Shown here piece by piece: positions 49,644 through 62,154 of a DNA stretch of 64,000 nt. Every line of letters starts with the position of its first letter. The stretch's first letter is position 1. Under the pieces are notes generated by a model that was not told the DNA's origin, made no database searches, and saw nothing but the letters and a program-made list of their open reading frames with translations. The position numbers were made by a program, and so were the translations under genes. The DNA is from Cricetomys ansorgei (Eukaryota; Chordata; Mammalia; Rodentia; Nesomyidae). The DNA lies in the NCBI GenBank assembly GCA_026225945.1, contig JAMJFZ010002553.1:53973-117972 (forward strand). The letters run 5' to 3'.

Positions 49644-52600
49644 CATGCAGCGGGCACAACCAATGTGGAGCGTGAAGAACATTGTCCCAGGATTCGATTA
49701 AGAACTGCTGCGTGTCAGACATTTGCATTAAGATTCATACAAGTTGCTTCGCAAAACAAAAGTTGCTAATTAGCAACAGAAGAACTTCATTATCGGGGTC
49801 CCCACAACACGAGAAAGTGTATTCAAGTGTGGCGGTCTTAGGAAGGTTGAGAACCACTGTGTAGAAATAAGTCACACCTGAGTGAATCATGCTCCATAGC
49901 AGATCATGATCAGCCCTTAGTGATTGTGGAGACTTGCTATACTGGGGGTGCTGAATCAAATATTGTAGGGGCATTTCGGACATGTAAACAGCCACTTTGG
50001 TCATTTCTCTTTATGACCCCTTTTGCCATGAACAGGTGTCAATGTTCTTTCGAACCCAACGCTGATCCCCTCAGGATGTGGTGTTCATTTCTGAACTTTG
50101 TCCTGTAACTCGAGAAGCGCCATGCGTTGTTCCCACCACGGAATACACTATTTCGGGCAAACCGACTGTGTGTCCATGAGACACAATCATGTGAATGGCT
50201 TCAAAAACATCTCCAGTCCCCTGTGAAGCTAGGGTTCAGCCTCCAGACCAGCTTGAGACAGATGCAGTTACTATCAAGTGGGACACGTGCGCCACCGTGT
50301 GGCAGCAGACTGCCACTGCGGAGGCAGGCAGCTTCCAGGGAGTTGCCTTCATGGTTGCCCTCTGAACCCTTCTGCCCCAGCCATGAGCAGTAACTGCTCA
50401 TGGCTGGGGCAGAAGGGTTCAGAGAATTCATTCAAGGACCCTTCCGGACACGTGGTGAGCCTCTTCTCGCCGCCATGAGAACCTCCCTTCTTCTGACTAT
50501 GCTCAGGCGCACCCTCACCCGTGCGTCCTGATCCTCCTGCTGAGCCCCAGGGTCCTCTCTCTAAAATTCCAGGAACCCCTTCCGGTCCTTTCCCTGGTTC
50601 TTTCTGCTTACAAGATCTTGTGGCTGACTCTACTCTTTGCTTTTTCCCCGGGGCAAGATCAAGGAGCCCTCCACCATTACGGGTCAATGTCAGCTTTTTA
50701 ACTTACAGGAGCTGGTCTCTGCAGGGGTCACCAATGTGGATGTTGGAACTTCTGCCAAGGTAGCCACATAGAGCGGCTACCATCTAGATGCTGAGGACTG
50801 AATCCAGGCCCCTGCGAGGTCACTCAGACATCATAAACGCTTGCAGGTTTTCTTGGAGAAAAAAATTCTCATATATGATGCCTGCACATCTCCACCTTCT
50901 GATCCCATCATTGTTTGGAAGAAGGTCTGCAATGCTTGGGGACACAGCCTGTACCGAAACACAAGGGTGACTGAGTCGGAAGGATGGAATGTATGAGCAG
51001 AGAACCAGGAACGATCCTGACTCGGAAATTTAGAAACGAAACAATAGAAAAGAAAGAAGGAAAAGAAATGAAAAGGAAAAAAGGAAGAAAAGGTTCGGGT
51101 CGTACCTCTCAAGTATTCACAAAGTCCTGGGTTTGATTCTGAACACTCAACCACTTAAAGGAAACCAAAGGTTATAAAAGGGCCTGTGCATATAGGCCAG
51201 CAATTCTCATGCTGAGGGGCTCAAGCCAGTTGGGGCTTGAGCGACTGTGTCCCAGGTTTCGATTAAGAACTGCTGCATGTCAGACATTTGCAATACGTTT
51301 GATAGAAGTAGCTTTGCAAAACAACACTTACAAGTTAGCAACAGAATAATTTCATTGTTGGGGTTCTCACAACACGAGGAATTGTCTTCAAGTGTGGCAG
51401 TCGCAGGAAGTTTGACAACCACTGTGTAGAAACAAGTCACAGCTGACTGAATCATGCTCGACAGCAGATCGTGATCAGACCGTAGTGATTGTGGAGAGTC
51501 GGTATTTTGTGGGTCCTGAATCAAATATTGTAGGGTCACTTCGGACTTGTAAACAGCCGCTTTGGCCATTTTATTTTATGACCCCTTTTGCCAAGAACAG
51601 ATGTCAATGATCTTTCCAAGCCCACGACGATCCCCTCAGGATGTGGTGTTCATTTCTGACTTTGTCCTGTAAATCGAGAAACGCCATGCACTGTTCCAAT
51701 CACGGAATCCACTATTTCGGGCACACCGACCGTGTTTCCCTGAGACACAGGCATGCAAATGCCTTCCAAAACATCTCCAGTCCCCTGTGACGCGAGGGTT
51801 AAGCTTCCAGACCGGCTTGAGACCAAGGCAGTAACTTTCAACTGGGGCTCAAGTGCCAACATTTGGCTCCTGGCTAACTCTGCGGAGGCAGGCAACTTCC
51901 ACGGAGGCTCCTTCACGCCTGGACTCTGAACCCTTCTGCCCCAGCAATGAGCAAACAAGCTCATTGCTGGGGCAGAAGGGTTCAGAGAATCCATTCAGGG
52001 ACCCTTCGGGACACATGGATAGCCTCTTCTCGCTGCCCTGAAAACCTCCCTTCTTCAGACCCTGCTCATTTGCACTCCCACCCGTGACTCCTGATCCTTC
52101 TGCTGAGCCACTGGGTCCCTGTTCTTAAATTCCACGAACCCCTTCCTGTTTTGTCCCGGGTTCTTTCTGCTCACAGGAACTTGTGGCTGATGCTCCCCTT
52201 TGCATCTTTGCAGTAGGCAAGATCAAGGAGCCCTCCTCCATTATGGGTCAATGTCAGCTTTTTCACTTACACCAGCTGCTTCTTTCAAGGGTCAGCAGAC
52301 TGGATGTTCGAACCACTGGAACGGTAGCCACATGTAGGAGCTAGCATGTAGACACTGAGTACTGAATCCAGGCCCCTGCTAGGGCAAGCAGGCATCATAA
52401 ATGCTCTGGAGGTGATTTTGTAGAAAACAACTCTCCCTTTGGATGCCAGCACATCTCCATCATCTGATTTCTTCATTGCTGGTAGAAACGTTCTGCCACG
52501 CTTGTGGACATGGGCCTGTCACCGAGCTGCAACAGTGCTTGAAGCAGAAGCATGGGTTGTCTGTGAGGGGAGCTCAGATAGATCCTATCTCAAAAAACTG

Positions 52601-52770
52601 AAAGGGAATGAATAGAAAAGACAAGGAAAGGAAACGAAAGGAAAGCAAAGGAAATGTTTGGATCGTACCTCTCCAGGATTCACAAAGTCCTGGGTTTGAT
52701 CCTGAGCACCCAAACACTTAAGAGAAACAGAAGGTTCTAACAGGGCCTGTGCATATGAGGCAGCAATTCT
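49644..52770 (+). repeat. Array copy 17 (3,127 bp)
   Basis: One base shorter than the norm: the T6 run at unit 998-1003 is T5 here (50641-50645). C at 496, C at 1114. Confidence 0.97.
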
Positions 52771-55700
52771 CATGCAGCGGGCACAACCAATGTGGAGCGT
52801 GAAGAACATTGTCCCAGGATTCGATTAAGAACTGCTGCGTGTCAGACATTTGCATTAAGATTCATACAAGTTGCTTCGCAAAACAAAAGTTGCTAATTAG
52901 CAACAGAAGAACTTCATTATCGGGGTCCCCACAACACGAGAAAGTGTATTCAAGTGTGGCGGTCTTAGGAAGGTTGAGAACCACTGTGTAGAAATAAGTC
53001 ACACCTGAGTGAATCATGCTCCATAGCAGATCATGATCAGCCCTTAGTGATTGTGGAGACTTGCTATACTGGGGGTGCTGAATCAAATATTGTAGGGGCA
53101 TTTCGGACATGTAAACAGCCACTTTGGTCATTTCTCTTTATGACCCCTTTTGCCATGAACAGGTGTCAATGTTCTTTCGAACCCAACGCTGATCCCCTCA
53201 GGATGTGGTGTTCATTTCTGAACTTTGTCCTGTAACTCGAGAAGCGCCATGCGTTGTTCCCACCACGGAATACACTATTTCGGGCAAACCGACTGTGTGT
53301 CCATGAGACACAATCATGTGAATGGCTTCAAAAACATCTCCAGTCCCCTGTGAAGCTAGGGTTCAGCCTCCAGACCAGCTTGAGACAGATGCAGTTACTA
53401 TCAAGTGGGACACGTGCGCCACCGTGTGGCAGCAGACTGCCACTGCGGAGGCAGGCAGCTTCCAGGGAGTTGCCTTCATGGTTGCCCTCTGAACCCTTCT
53501 GCCCCAGCCATGAGCAGTAACTGCTCATGGCTGGGGCAGAAGGGTTCAGAGAATTCATTCAAGGACCCTTCCGGACACGTGGTGAGCCTCTTCTCGCCGC
53601 CATGAGAACCTCCCTTCTTCTGACTATGCTCAGGCGCACCCTCACCCGTGCGTCCTGATCCTCCTGCTGAGCCCCAGGGTCCTCTCTCTAAAATTCCAGG
53701 AACCCCTTCCGGTCCTTTCCCTGGTTCTTTCTGCTTACAAGATCTTGTGGCTGACTCTACTCTTTGCTTTTTTCCCCGGGGCAAGATCAAGGAGCCCTCC
53801 ACCATTACGGGTCAATGTCAGCTTTTTAACTTACAGGAGCTGGTCTCTGCAGGGGTCACCAATGTGGATGTTGGAACTTCTGCCAAGGTAGCCACATAGA
53901 GCGGCTACCATCTAGATGCTGAGGACTGAATCCAGGCCCCTGCGAGGTCACTCAGACATCATAAACGCTTGCAGGTTTTCTTGGAGAAAAAAATTCTCAT
54001 ATATGATGCCTGCACATCTCCACCTTCTGATCCCATCATTGTTTGGAAGAAGGTCTGCAATGCTTGGGGACACAGCCTGTACCGAAACACAAGGGTGACT
54101 GAGTCGGAAGGATGGAATGTATGAGCAGAGAACCAGGAACGATCCTGACTCGGAAATTTAGAAACGAAACAATAGAAAAGAAAGAAGGAAAAGAAATGAA
54201 AAGGAAAAAAGGAAGAAAAGGTTCGGGTCGTACCTCTCAAGTATTCACAAAGTCCTGGGTTTGATTCTGAACACTCAACCACTTAAAGGAAACCAAAGGT
54301 TATAAAAGGGCCTGTGCATATAGGCCAGCAATTCTCATGCTGAGGGGCTCAAGCCAGTTGGGGCTTGAGCGACTGTGTCCCAGGTTTCGATTAAGAACTG
54401 CTGCATGTCAGACATTTGCAATACGTTTGATAGAAGTAGCTTTGCAAAACAACACTTACAAGTTAGCAACAGAATAATTTCATTGTTGGGGTTCTCACAA
54501 CACGAGGAATTGTCTTCAAGTGTGGCAGTCGCAGGAAGTTTGACAACCACTGTGTAGAAACAAGTCACAGCTGACTGAATCATGCTCGACAGCAGATCGT
54601 GATCAGACCGTAGTGATTGTGGAGAGTCGGTATTTTGTGGGTCCTGAATCAAATATTGTAGGGTCACTTCGGACTTGTAAACAGCCGCTTTGGCCATTTT
54701 ATTTTATGACCCCTTTTGCCAAGAACAGATGTCAATGATCTTTCCAAGCCCACGACGATCCCCTCAGGATGTGGTGTTCATTTCTGACTTTGTCCTGTAA
54801 ATCGAGAAACGCCATGCACTGTTCCAATCACGGAATCCACTATTTCGGGCACACCGACCGTGTTTCCCTGAGACACAGGCATGCAAATGCCTTCCAAAAC
54901 ATCTCCAGTCCCCTGTGACGCGAGGGTTAAGCTTCCAGACCGGCTTGAGACCAAGGCAGTAACTTTCAACTGGGGCTCAAGTGCCAACATTTGGCTCCTG
55001 GCTAACTCTGCGGAGGCAGGCAACTTCCACGGAGGCTCCTTCACGCCTGGACTCTGAACCCTTCTGCCCCAGCAATGAGCAAACAAGCTCATTGCTGGGG
55101 CAGAAGGGTTCAGAGAATCCATTCAGGGACCCTTCGGGACACATGGATAGCCTCTTCTCGCTGCCCTGAAAACCTCCCTTCTTCAGACCCTGCTCATTTG
55201 CACTCCCACCCGTGACTCCTGATCCTTCTGCTGAGCCACTGGGTCCCTGTTCTTAAATTCCACGAACCCCTTCCTGTTTTGTCCCGGGTTCTTTCTGCTC
55301 ACAGGAACTTGTGGCTGATGCTCCCCTTTGCATCTTTGCAGTAGGCAAGATCAAGGAGCCCTCCTCCATTATGGGTCAATGTCAGCTTTTTCACTTACAC
55401 CAGCTGCTTCTTTCAAGGGTCAGCAGACTGGATGTTCGAACCACTGGAACGGTAGCCACATGTAGGAGCTAGCATGTAGACACTGAGTACTGAATCCAGG
55501 CCCCTGCTAGGGCAAGCAGGCATCATAAATGCTCTGGAGGTGATTTTGTAGAAAACAACTCTCCCTTTGGATGCCAGCACATCTCCATCATCTGATTTCT
55601 TCATTGCTGGTAGAAACGTTCTGCCACGCTTGTGGACATGGGCCTGTCACCGAGCTGCAACAGTGCTTGAAGCAGAAGCATGGGTTGTCTGTGAGGGGAG

Positions 55701-55898
55701 CTCAGATAGATCCTATCTCAAAAAACTGAAAGGGAATGAATAGAAAAGACAAGGAAAGGAAACGAAAGGAAAGCAAAGGAAATGTTTGGATCGTACCTCT
55801 CCAGGATTCACAAAGTCCTGGGTTTGATCCTGAGCACCCAAACACTTAAGAGAAACAGAAGGTTCTAACAGGGCCTGTGCATATGAGGCAGCAATTCT
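52771..55898 (+). repeat. Array copy 18
   Basis: Full length. C at 496, C at 1114. Confidence 0.97.
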
Positions 55899-58800
55899 CA
55901 TGCAGCGGGCACAACCAATGTGGAGCGTGAAGAACATTGTCCCAGGATTCGATTAAGAACTGCTGCGTGTCAGACATTTGCATTAAGATTCATACAAGTT
56001 GCTTCGCAAAACAAAAGTTGCTAATTAGCAACAGAAGAACTTCATTATCGGGGTCCCCACAACACGAGAAAGTGTATTCAAGTGTGGCGGTCTTAGGAAG
56101 GTTGAGAACCACTGTGTAGAAATAAGTCACACCTGAGTGAATCATGCTCCATAGCAGATCATGATCAGCCCTTAGTGATTGTGGAGACTTGCTATACTGG
56201 GGGTGCTGAATCAAATATTGTAGGGGCATTTCGGACATGTAAACAGCCACTTTGGTCATTTCTCTTTATGACCCCTTTTGCCATGAACAGGTGTCAATGT
56301 TCTTTCGAACCCAACGCTGATCCCCTCAGGATGTGGTGTTCATTTCTGAACTTTGTCCTGTAACTCGAGAAGCGCCATGCGTTGTTCCCACCACGGAATA
56401 CACTATTTCGGGCAAACCGACTGTGTGTCCATGAGACACAATCATGTGAATGGCTTCAAAAACATCTCCAGTCCCCTGTGAAGCTAGGGTTCAGCCTCCA
56501 GACCAGCTTGAGACAGATGCAGTTACTATCAAGTGGGACACGTGCGCCACCGTGTGGCAGCAGACTGCCACTGCGGAGGCAGGCAGCTTCCAGGGAGTTG
56601 CCTTCATGGTTGCCCTCTGAACCCTTCTGCCCCAGCCATGAGCAGTAACTGCTCATGGCTGGGGCAGAAGGGTTCAGAGAATTCATTCAAGGACCCTTCC
56701 GGACACGTGGTGAGCCTCTTCTCGCCGCCATGAGAACCTCCCTTCTTCTGACTATGCTCAGGCGCACCCTCACCCGTGCGTCCTGATCCTCCTGCTGAGC
56801 CCCAGGGTCCTCTCTCTAAAATTCCAGGAACCCCTTCCGGTCCTTTCCCTGGTTCTTTCTGCTTACAAGATCTTGTGGCTGACTCTACTCTTTGCTTTTT
56901 TCCCCGGGGCAAGATCAAGGAGCCCTCCACCATTACGGGTCAATGTCAGCTTTTTAACTTACAGGAGCTGGTCTCTGCAGGGGTCACCAATGTGGATGTT
57001 GGAACTTCTGCCAAGGTAGCCACATAGAGCGGCTACCATCTAGATGCTGAGGACTGAATCCAGGCCCCTGCGAGGTCACTCAGACATCATAAACGCTTGC
57101 AGGTTTTCTTGGAGAAAAAAATTCTCATATATGATGCCTGCACATCTCCACCTTCTGATCCCATCATTGTTTGGAAGAAGGTCTGCAATGCTTGGGGACA
57201 CAGCCTGTACCGAAACACAAGGGTGACTGAGTCGGAAGGATGGAATGTATGAGCAGAGAACCAGGAACGATCCTGACTCGGAAATTTAGAAACGAAACAA
57301 TAGAAAAGAAAGAAGGAAAAGAAATGAAAAGGAAAAAAGGAAGAAAAGGTTCGGGTCGTACCTCTCAAGTATTCACAAAGTCCTGGGTTTGATTCTGAAC
57401 ACTCAACCACTTAAAGGAAACCAAAGGTTATAAAAGGGCCTGTGCATATAGGCCAGCAATTCTCATGCTGAGGGGCTCAAGCCAGTTGGGGCTTGAGCGA
57501 CTGTGTCCCAGGTTTCGATTAAGAACTGCTGCATGTCAGACATTTGCAATACGTTTGATAGAAGTAGCTTTGCAAAACAACACTTACAAGTTAGCAACAG
57601 AATAATTTCATTGTTGGGGTTCTCACAACACGAGGAATTGTCTTCAAGTGTGGCAGTCGCAGGAAGTTTGACAACCACTGTGTAGAAACAAGTCACAGCT
57701 GACTGAATCATGCTCGACAGCAGATCGTGATCAGACCGTAGTGATTGTGGAGAGTCGGTATTTTGTGGGTCCTGAATCAAATATTGTAGGGTCACTTCGG
57801 ACTTGTAAACAGCCGCTTTGGCCATTTTATTTTATGACCCCTTTTGCCAAGAACAGATGTCAATGATCTTTCCAAGCCCACGACGATCCCCTCAGGATGT
57901 GGTGTTCATTTCTGACTTTGTCCTGTAAATCGAGAAACGCCATGCACTGTTCCAATCACGGAATCCACTATTTCGGGCACACCGACCGTGTTTCCCTGAG
58001 ACACAGGCATGCAAATGCCTTCCAAAACATCTCCAGTCCCCTGTGACGCGAGGGTTAAGCTTCCAGACCGGCTTGAGACCAAGGCAGTAACTTTCAACTG
58101 GGGCTCAAGTGCCAACATTTGGCTCCTGGCTAACTCTGCGGAGGCAGGCAACTTCCACGGAGGCTCCTTCACGCCTGGACTCTGAACCCTTCTGCCCCAG
58201 CAATGAGCAAACAAGCTCATTGCTGGGGCAGAAGGGTTCAGAGAATCCATTCAGGGACCCTTCGGGACACATGGATAGCCTCTTCTCGCTGCCCTGAAAA
58301 CCTCCCTTCTTCAGACCCTGCTCATTTGCACTCCCACCCGTGACTCCTGATCCTTCTGCTGAGCCACTGGGTCCCTGTTCTTAAATTCCACGAACCCCTT
58401 CCTGTTTTGTCCCGGGTTCTTTCTGCTCACAGGAACTTGTGGCTGATGCTCCCCTTTGCATCTTTGCAGTAGGCAAGATCAAGGAGCCCTCCTCCATTAT
58501 GGGTCAATGTCAGCTTTTTCACTTACACCAGCTGCTTCTTTCAAGGGTCAGCAGACTGGATGTTCGAACCACTGGAACGGTAGCCACATGTAGGAGCTAG
58601 CATGTAGACACTGAGTACTGAATCCAGGCCCCTGCTAGGGCAAGCAGGCATCATAAATGCTCTGGAGGTGATTTTGTAGAAAACAACTCTCCCTTTGGAT
58701 GCCAGCACATCTCCATCATCTGATTTCTTCATTGCTGGTAGAAACGTTCTGCCACGCTTGTGGACATGGGCCTGTCACCGAGCTGCAACAGTGCTTGAAG

Positions 58801-59026
58801 CAGAAGCATGGGTTGTCTGTGAGGGGAGCTCAGATAGATCCTATCTCAAAAAACTGAAAGGGAATGAATAGAAAAGACAAGGAAAGGAAACGAAAGGAAA
58901 GCAAAGGAAATGTTTGGATCGTACCTCTCCAGGATTCACAAAGTCCTGGGTTTGATCCTGAGCACCCAAACACTTAAGAGAAACAGAAGGTTCTAACAGG
59001 GCCTGTGCATATGAGGCAGCAATTCT
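55899..59026 (+). repeat. Array copy 19
   Basis: Full length. C at 496, C at 1114. Confidence 0.97.
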
Positions 59027-62000
59027 CATGCAGCGGGCACAACCAATGTGGAGCGTGAAGAACATTGTCCCAGGATTCGATTAAGAACTGCTGCGTGTCA
59101 GACATTTGCATTAAGATTCATACAAGTTGCTTCGCAAAACAAAAGTTGCTAATTAGCAACAGAAGAACTTCATTATCGGGGTCCCCACAACACGAGAAAG
59201 TGTATTCAAGTGTGGCGGTCTTAGGAAGGTTGAGAACCACTGTGTAGAAATAAGTCACACCTGAGTGAATCATGCTCCATAGCAGATCATGATCAGCCCT
59301 TAGTGATTGTGGAGACTTGCTATACTGGGGGTGCTGAATCAAATATTGTAGGGGCATTTCGGACATGTAAACAGCCACTTTGGTCATTTCTCTTTATGAC
59401 CCCTTTTGCCATGAACAGGTGTCAATGTTCTTTCGAACCCAACGCTGATCCCCTCAGGATGTGGTGTTCATTTCTGAACTTTGTCCTGTAACTCGAGAAG
59501 CGCCATGCGTTGTTCCCACCATGGAATACACTATTTCGGGCAAACCGACTGTGTGTCCATGAGACACAATCATGTGAATGGCTTCAAAAACATCTCCAGT
59601 CCCCTGTGAAGCTAGGGTTCAGCCTCCAGACCAGCTTGAGACAGATGCAGTTACTATCAAGTGGGACACGTGCGCCACCGTGTGGCAGCAGACTGCCACT
59701 GCGGAGGCAGGCAGCTTCCAGGGAGTTGCCTTCATGGTTGCCCTCTGAACCCTTCTGCCCCAGCCATGAGCAGTAACTGCTCATGGCTGGGGCAGAAGGG
59801 TTCAGAGAATTCATTCAAGGACCCTTCCGGACACGTGGTGAGCCTCTTCTCGCCGCCATGAGAACCTCCCTTCTTCTGACTATGCTCAGGCGCACCCTCA
59901 CCCGTGCGTCCTGATCCTCCTGCTGAGCCCCAGGGTCCTCTCTCTAAAATTCCAGGAACCCCTTCCGGTCCTTTCCCTGGTTCTTTCTGCTTACAAGATC
60001 TTGTGGCTGACTCTACTCTTTGCTTTTTTCCCCGGGGCAAGATCAAGGAGCCCTCCACCATTACGGGTCAATGTCAGCTTTTTAACTTACAGGAGCTGGT
60101 CTCTGCAGGGGTCACCAATGTGGATGTTGGAACTTCTGCCAAGGTAGCCACATAGAGCGGCTACCATCTAGATGCTGAGGACTGAATCCAGGCCCCTGCG
60201 AGGTCACTCAGACATCATAAACGCTTGCAGGTTTTCTTGGAGAAAAAAATTCTCATATATGATGCCTGCACATCTCCACCTTCTGATCCCATCATTGTTT
60301 GGAAGAAGGTCTGCAATGCTTGGGGACACAGCCTGTACCGAAACACAAGGGTGACTGAGTCGGAAGGATGGAATGTATGAGCAGAGAACCAGGAACGATC
60401 CTGACTCGGAAATTTAGAAACGAAACAATAGAAAAGAAAGAAGGAAAAGAAATGAAAAGGAAAAAAGGAAGAAAAGGTTCGGGTCGTACCTCTCAAGTAT
60501 TCACAAAGTCCTGGGTTTGATTCTGAACACTCAACCACTTAAAGGAAACCAAAGGTTATAAAAGGGCCTGTGCATATAGGCCAGCAATTCTCATGCTGAG
60601 GGGCTCAAGCCAGTTGGGGCTTGAGCGACTGTGTCCCAGGTTTCGATTAAGAACTGCTGCATGTCAGACATTTGCAATACGTTTGATAGAAGTAGCTTTG
60701 CAAAACAACACTTACAAGTTAGCAACAGAATAATTTCATTGTTGGGGTTCTCACAACACGAGGAATTGTCTTCAAGTGTGGCAGTCGCAGGAAGTTTGAC
60801 AACCACTGTGTAGAAACAAGTCACAGCTGACTGAATCATGCTCGACAGCAGATCGTGATCAGACCGTAGTGATTGTGGAGAGTCGGTATTTTGTGGGTCC
60901 TGAATCAAATATTGTAGGGTCACTTCGGACTTGTAAACAGCCGCTTTGGCCATTTTATTTTATGACCCCTTTTGCCAAGAACAGATGTCAATGATCTTTC
61001 CAAGCCCACGACGATCCCCTCAGGATGTGGTGTTCATTTCTGACTTTGTCCTGTAAATCGAGAAACGCCATGCACTGTTCCAATCACGGAATCCACTATT
61101 TCGGGCACACCGACCGTGTTTCCCTGAGACACAGGCATGCAAATGCCTTCCAAAACATCTCCAGTCCCCTGTGACGCGAGGGTTAAGCTTCCAGACCGGC
61201 TTGAGACCAAGGCAGTAACTTTCAACTGGGGCTCAAGTGCCAACATTTGGCTCCTGGCTAACTCTGCGGAGGCAGGCAACTTCCACGGAGGCTCCTTCAC
61301 GCCTGGACTCTGAACCCTTCTGCCCCAGCAATGAGCAAACAAGCTCATTGCTGGGGCAGAAGGGTTCAGAGAATCCATTCAGGGACCCTTCGGGACACAT
61401 GGATAGCCTCTTCTCGCTGCCCTGAAAACCTCCCTTCTTCAGACCCTGCTCATTTGCACTCCCACCCGTGACTCCTGATCCTTCTGCTGAGCCACTGGGT
61501 CCCTGTTCTTAAATTCCACGAACCCCTTCCTGTTTTGTCCCGGGTTCTTTCTGCTCACAGGAACTTGTGGCTGATGCTCCCCTTTGCATCTTTGCAGTAG
61601 GCAAGATCAAGGAGCCCTCCTCCATTATGGGTCAATGTCAGCTTTTTCACTTACACCAGCTGCTTCTTTCAAGGGTCAGCAGACTGGATGTTCGAACCAC
61701 TGGAACGGTAGCCACATGTAGGAGCTAGCATGTAGACACTGAGTACTGAATCCAGGCCCCTGCTAGGGCAAGCAGGCATCATAAATGCTCTGGAGGTGAT
61801 TCTGTAGAAAACAACTCTCCCTTTGGATGCCAGCACATCTCCATCATCTGATTTCTTCATTGCTGGTAGAAACGTTCTGCCACGCTTGTGGACATGGGCC
61901 TGTCACCGAGCTGCAACAGTGCTTGAAGCAGAAGCATGGGTTGTCTGTGAGGGGAGCTCAGATAGATCCTATCTCAAAAAACTGAAAGGGAATGAATAGA

Positions 62001-62154
62001 AAAGACAAGGAAAGGAAACGAAAGGAAAGCAAAGGAAATGTTTGGATCGTACCTCTCCAGGATTCACAAAGTCCTGGGTTTGATCCTGAGCACCCAAACA
62101 CTTAAGAGAAACAGAAGGTTCTAACAGGGCCTGTGCATATGAGGCAGCAATTCT
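59027..62154 (+). repeat. Array copy 20
   Basis: Full length. T at 496, C at 1114. A private T-to-C change at 61802 (unit 2776) is the only difference I found within any B half. Confidence 0.97.
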
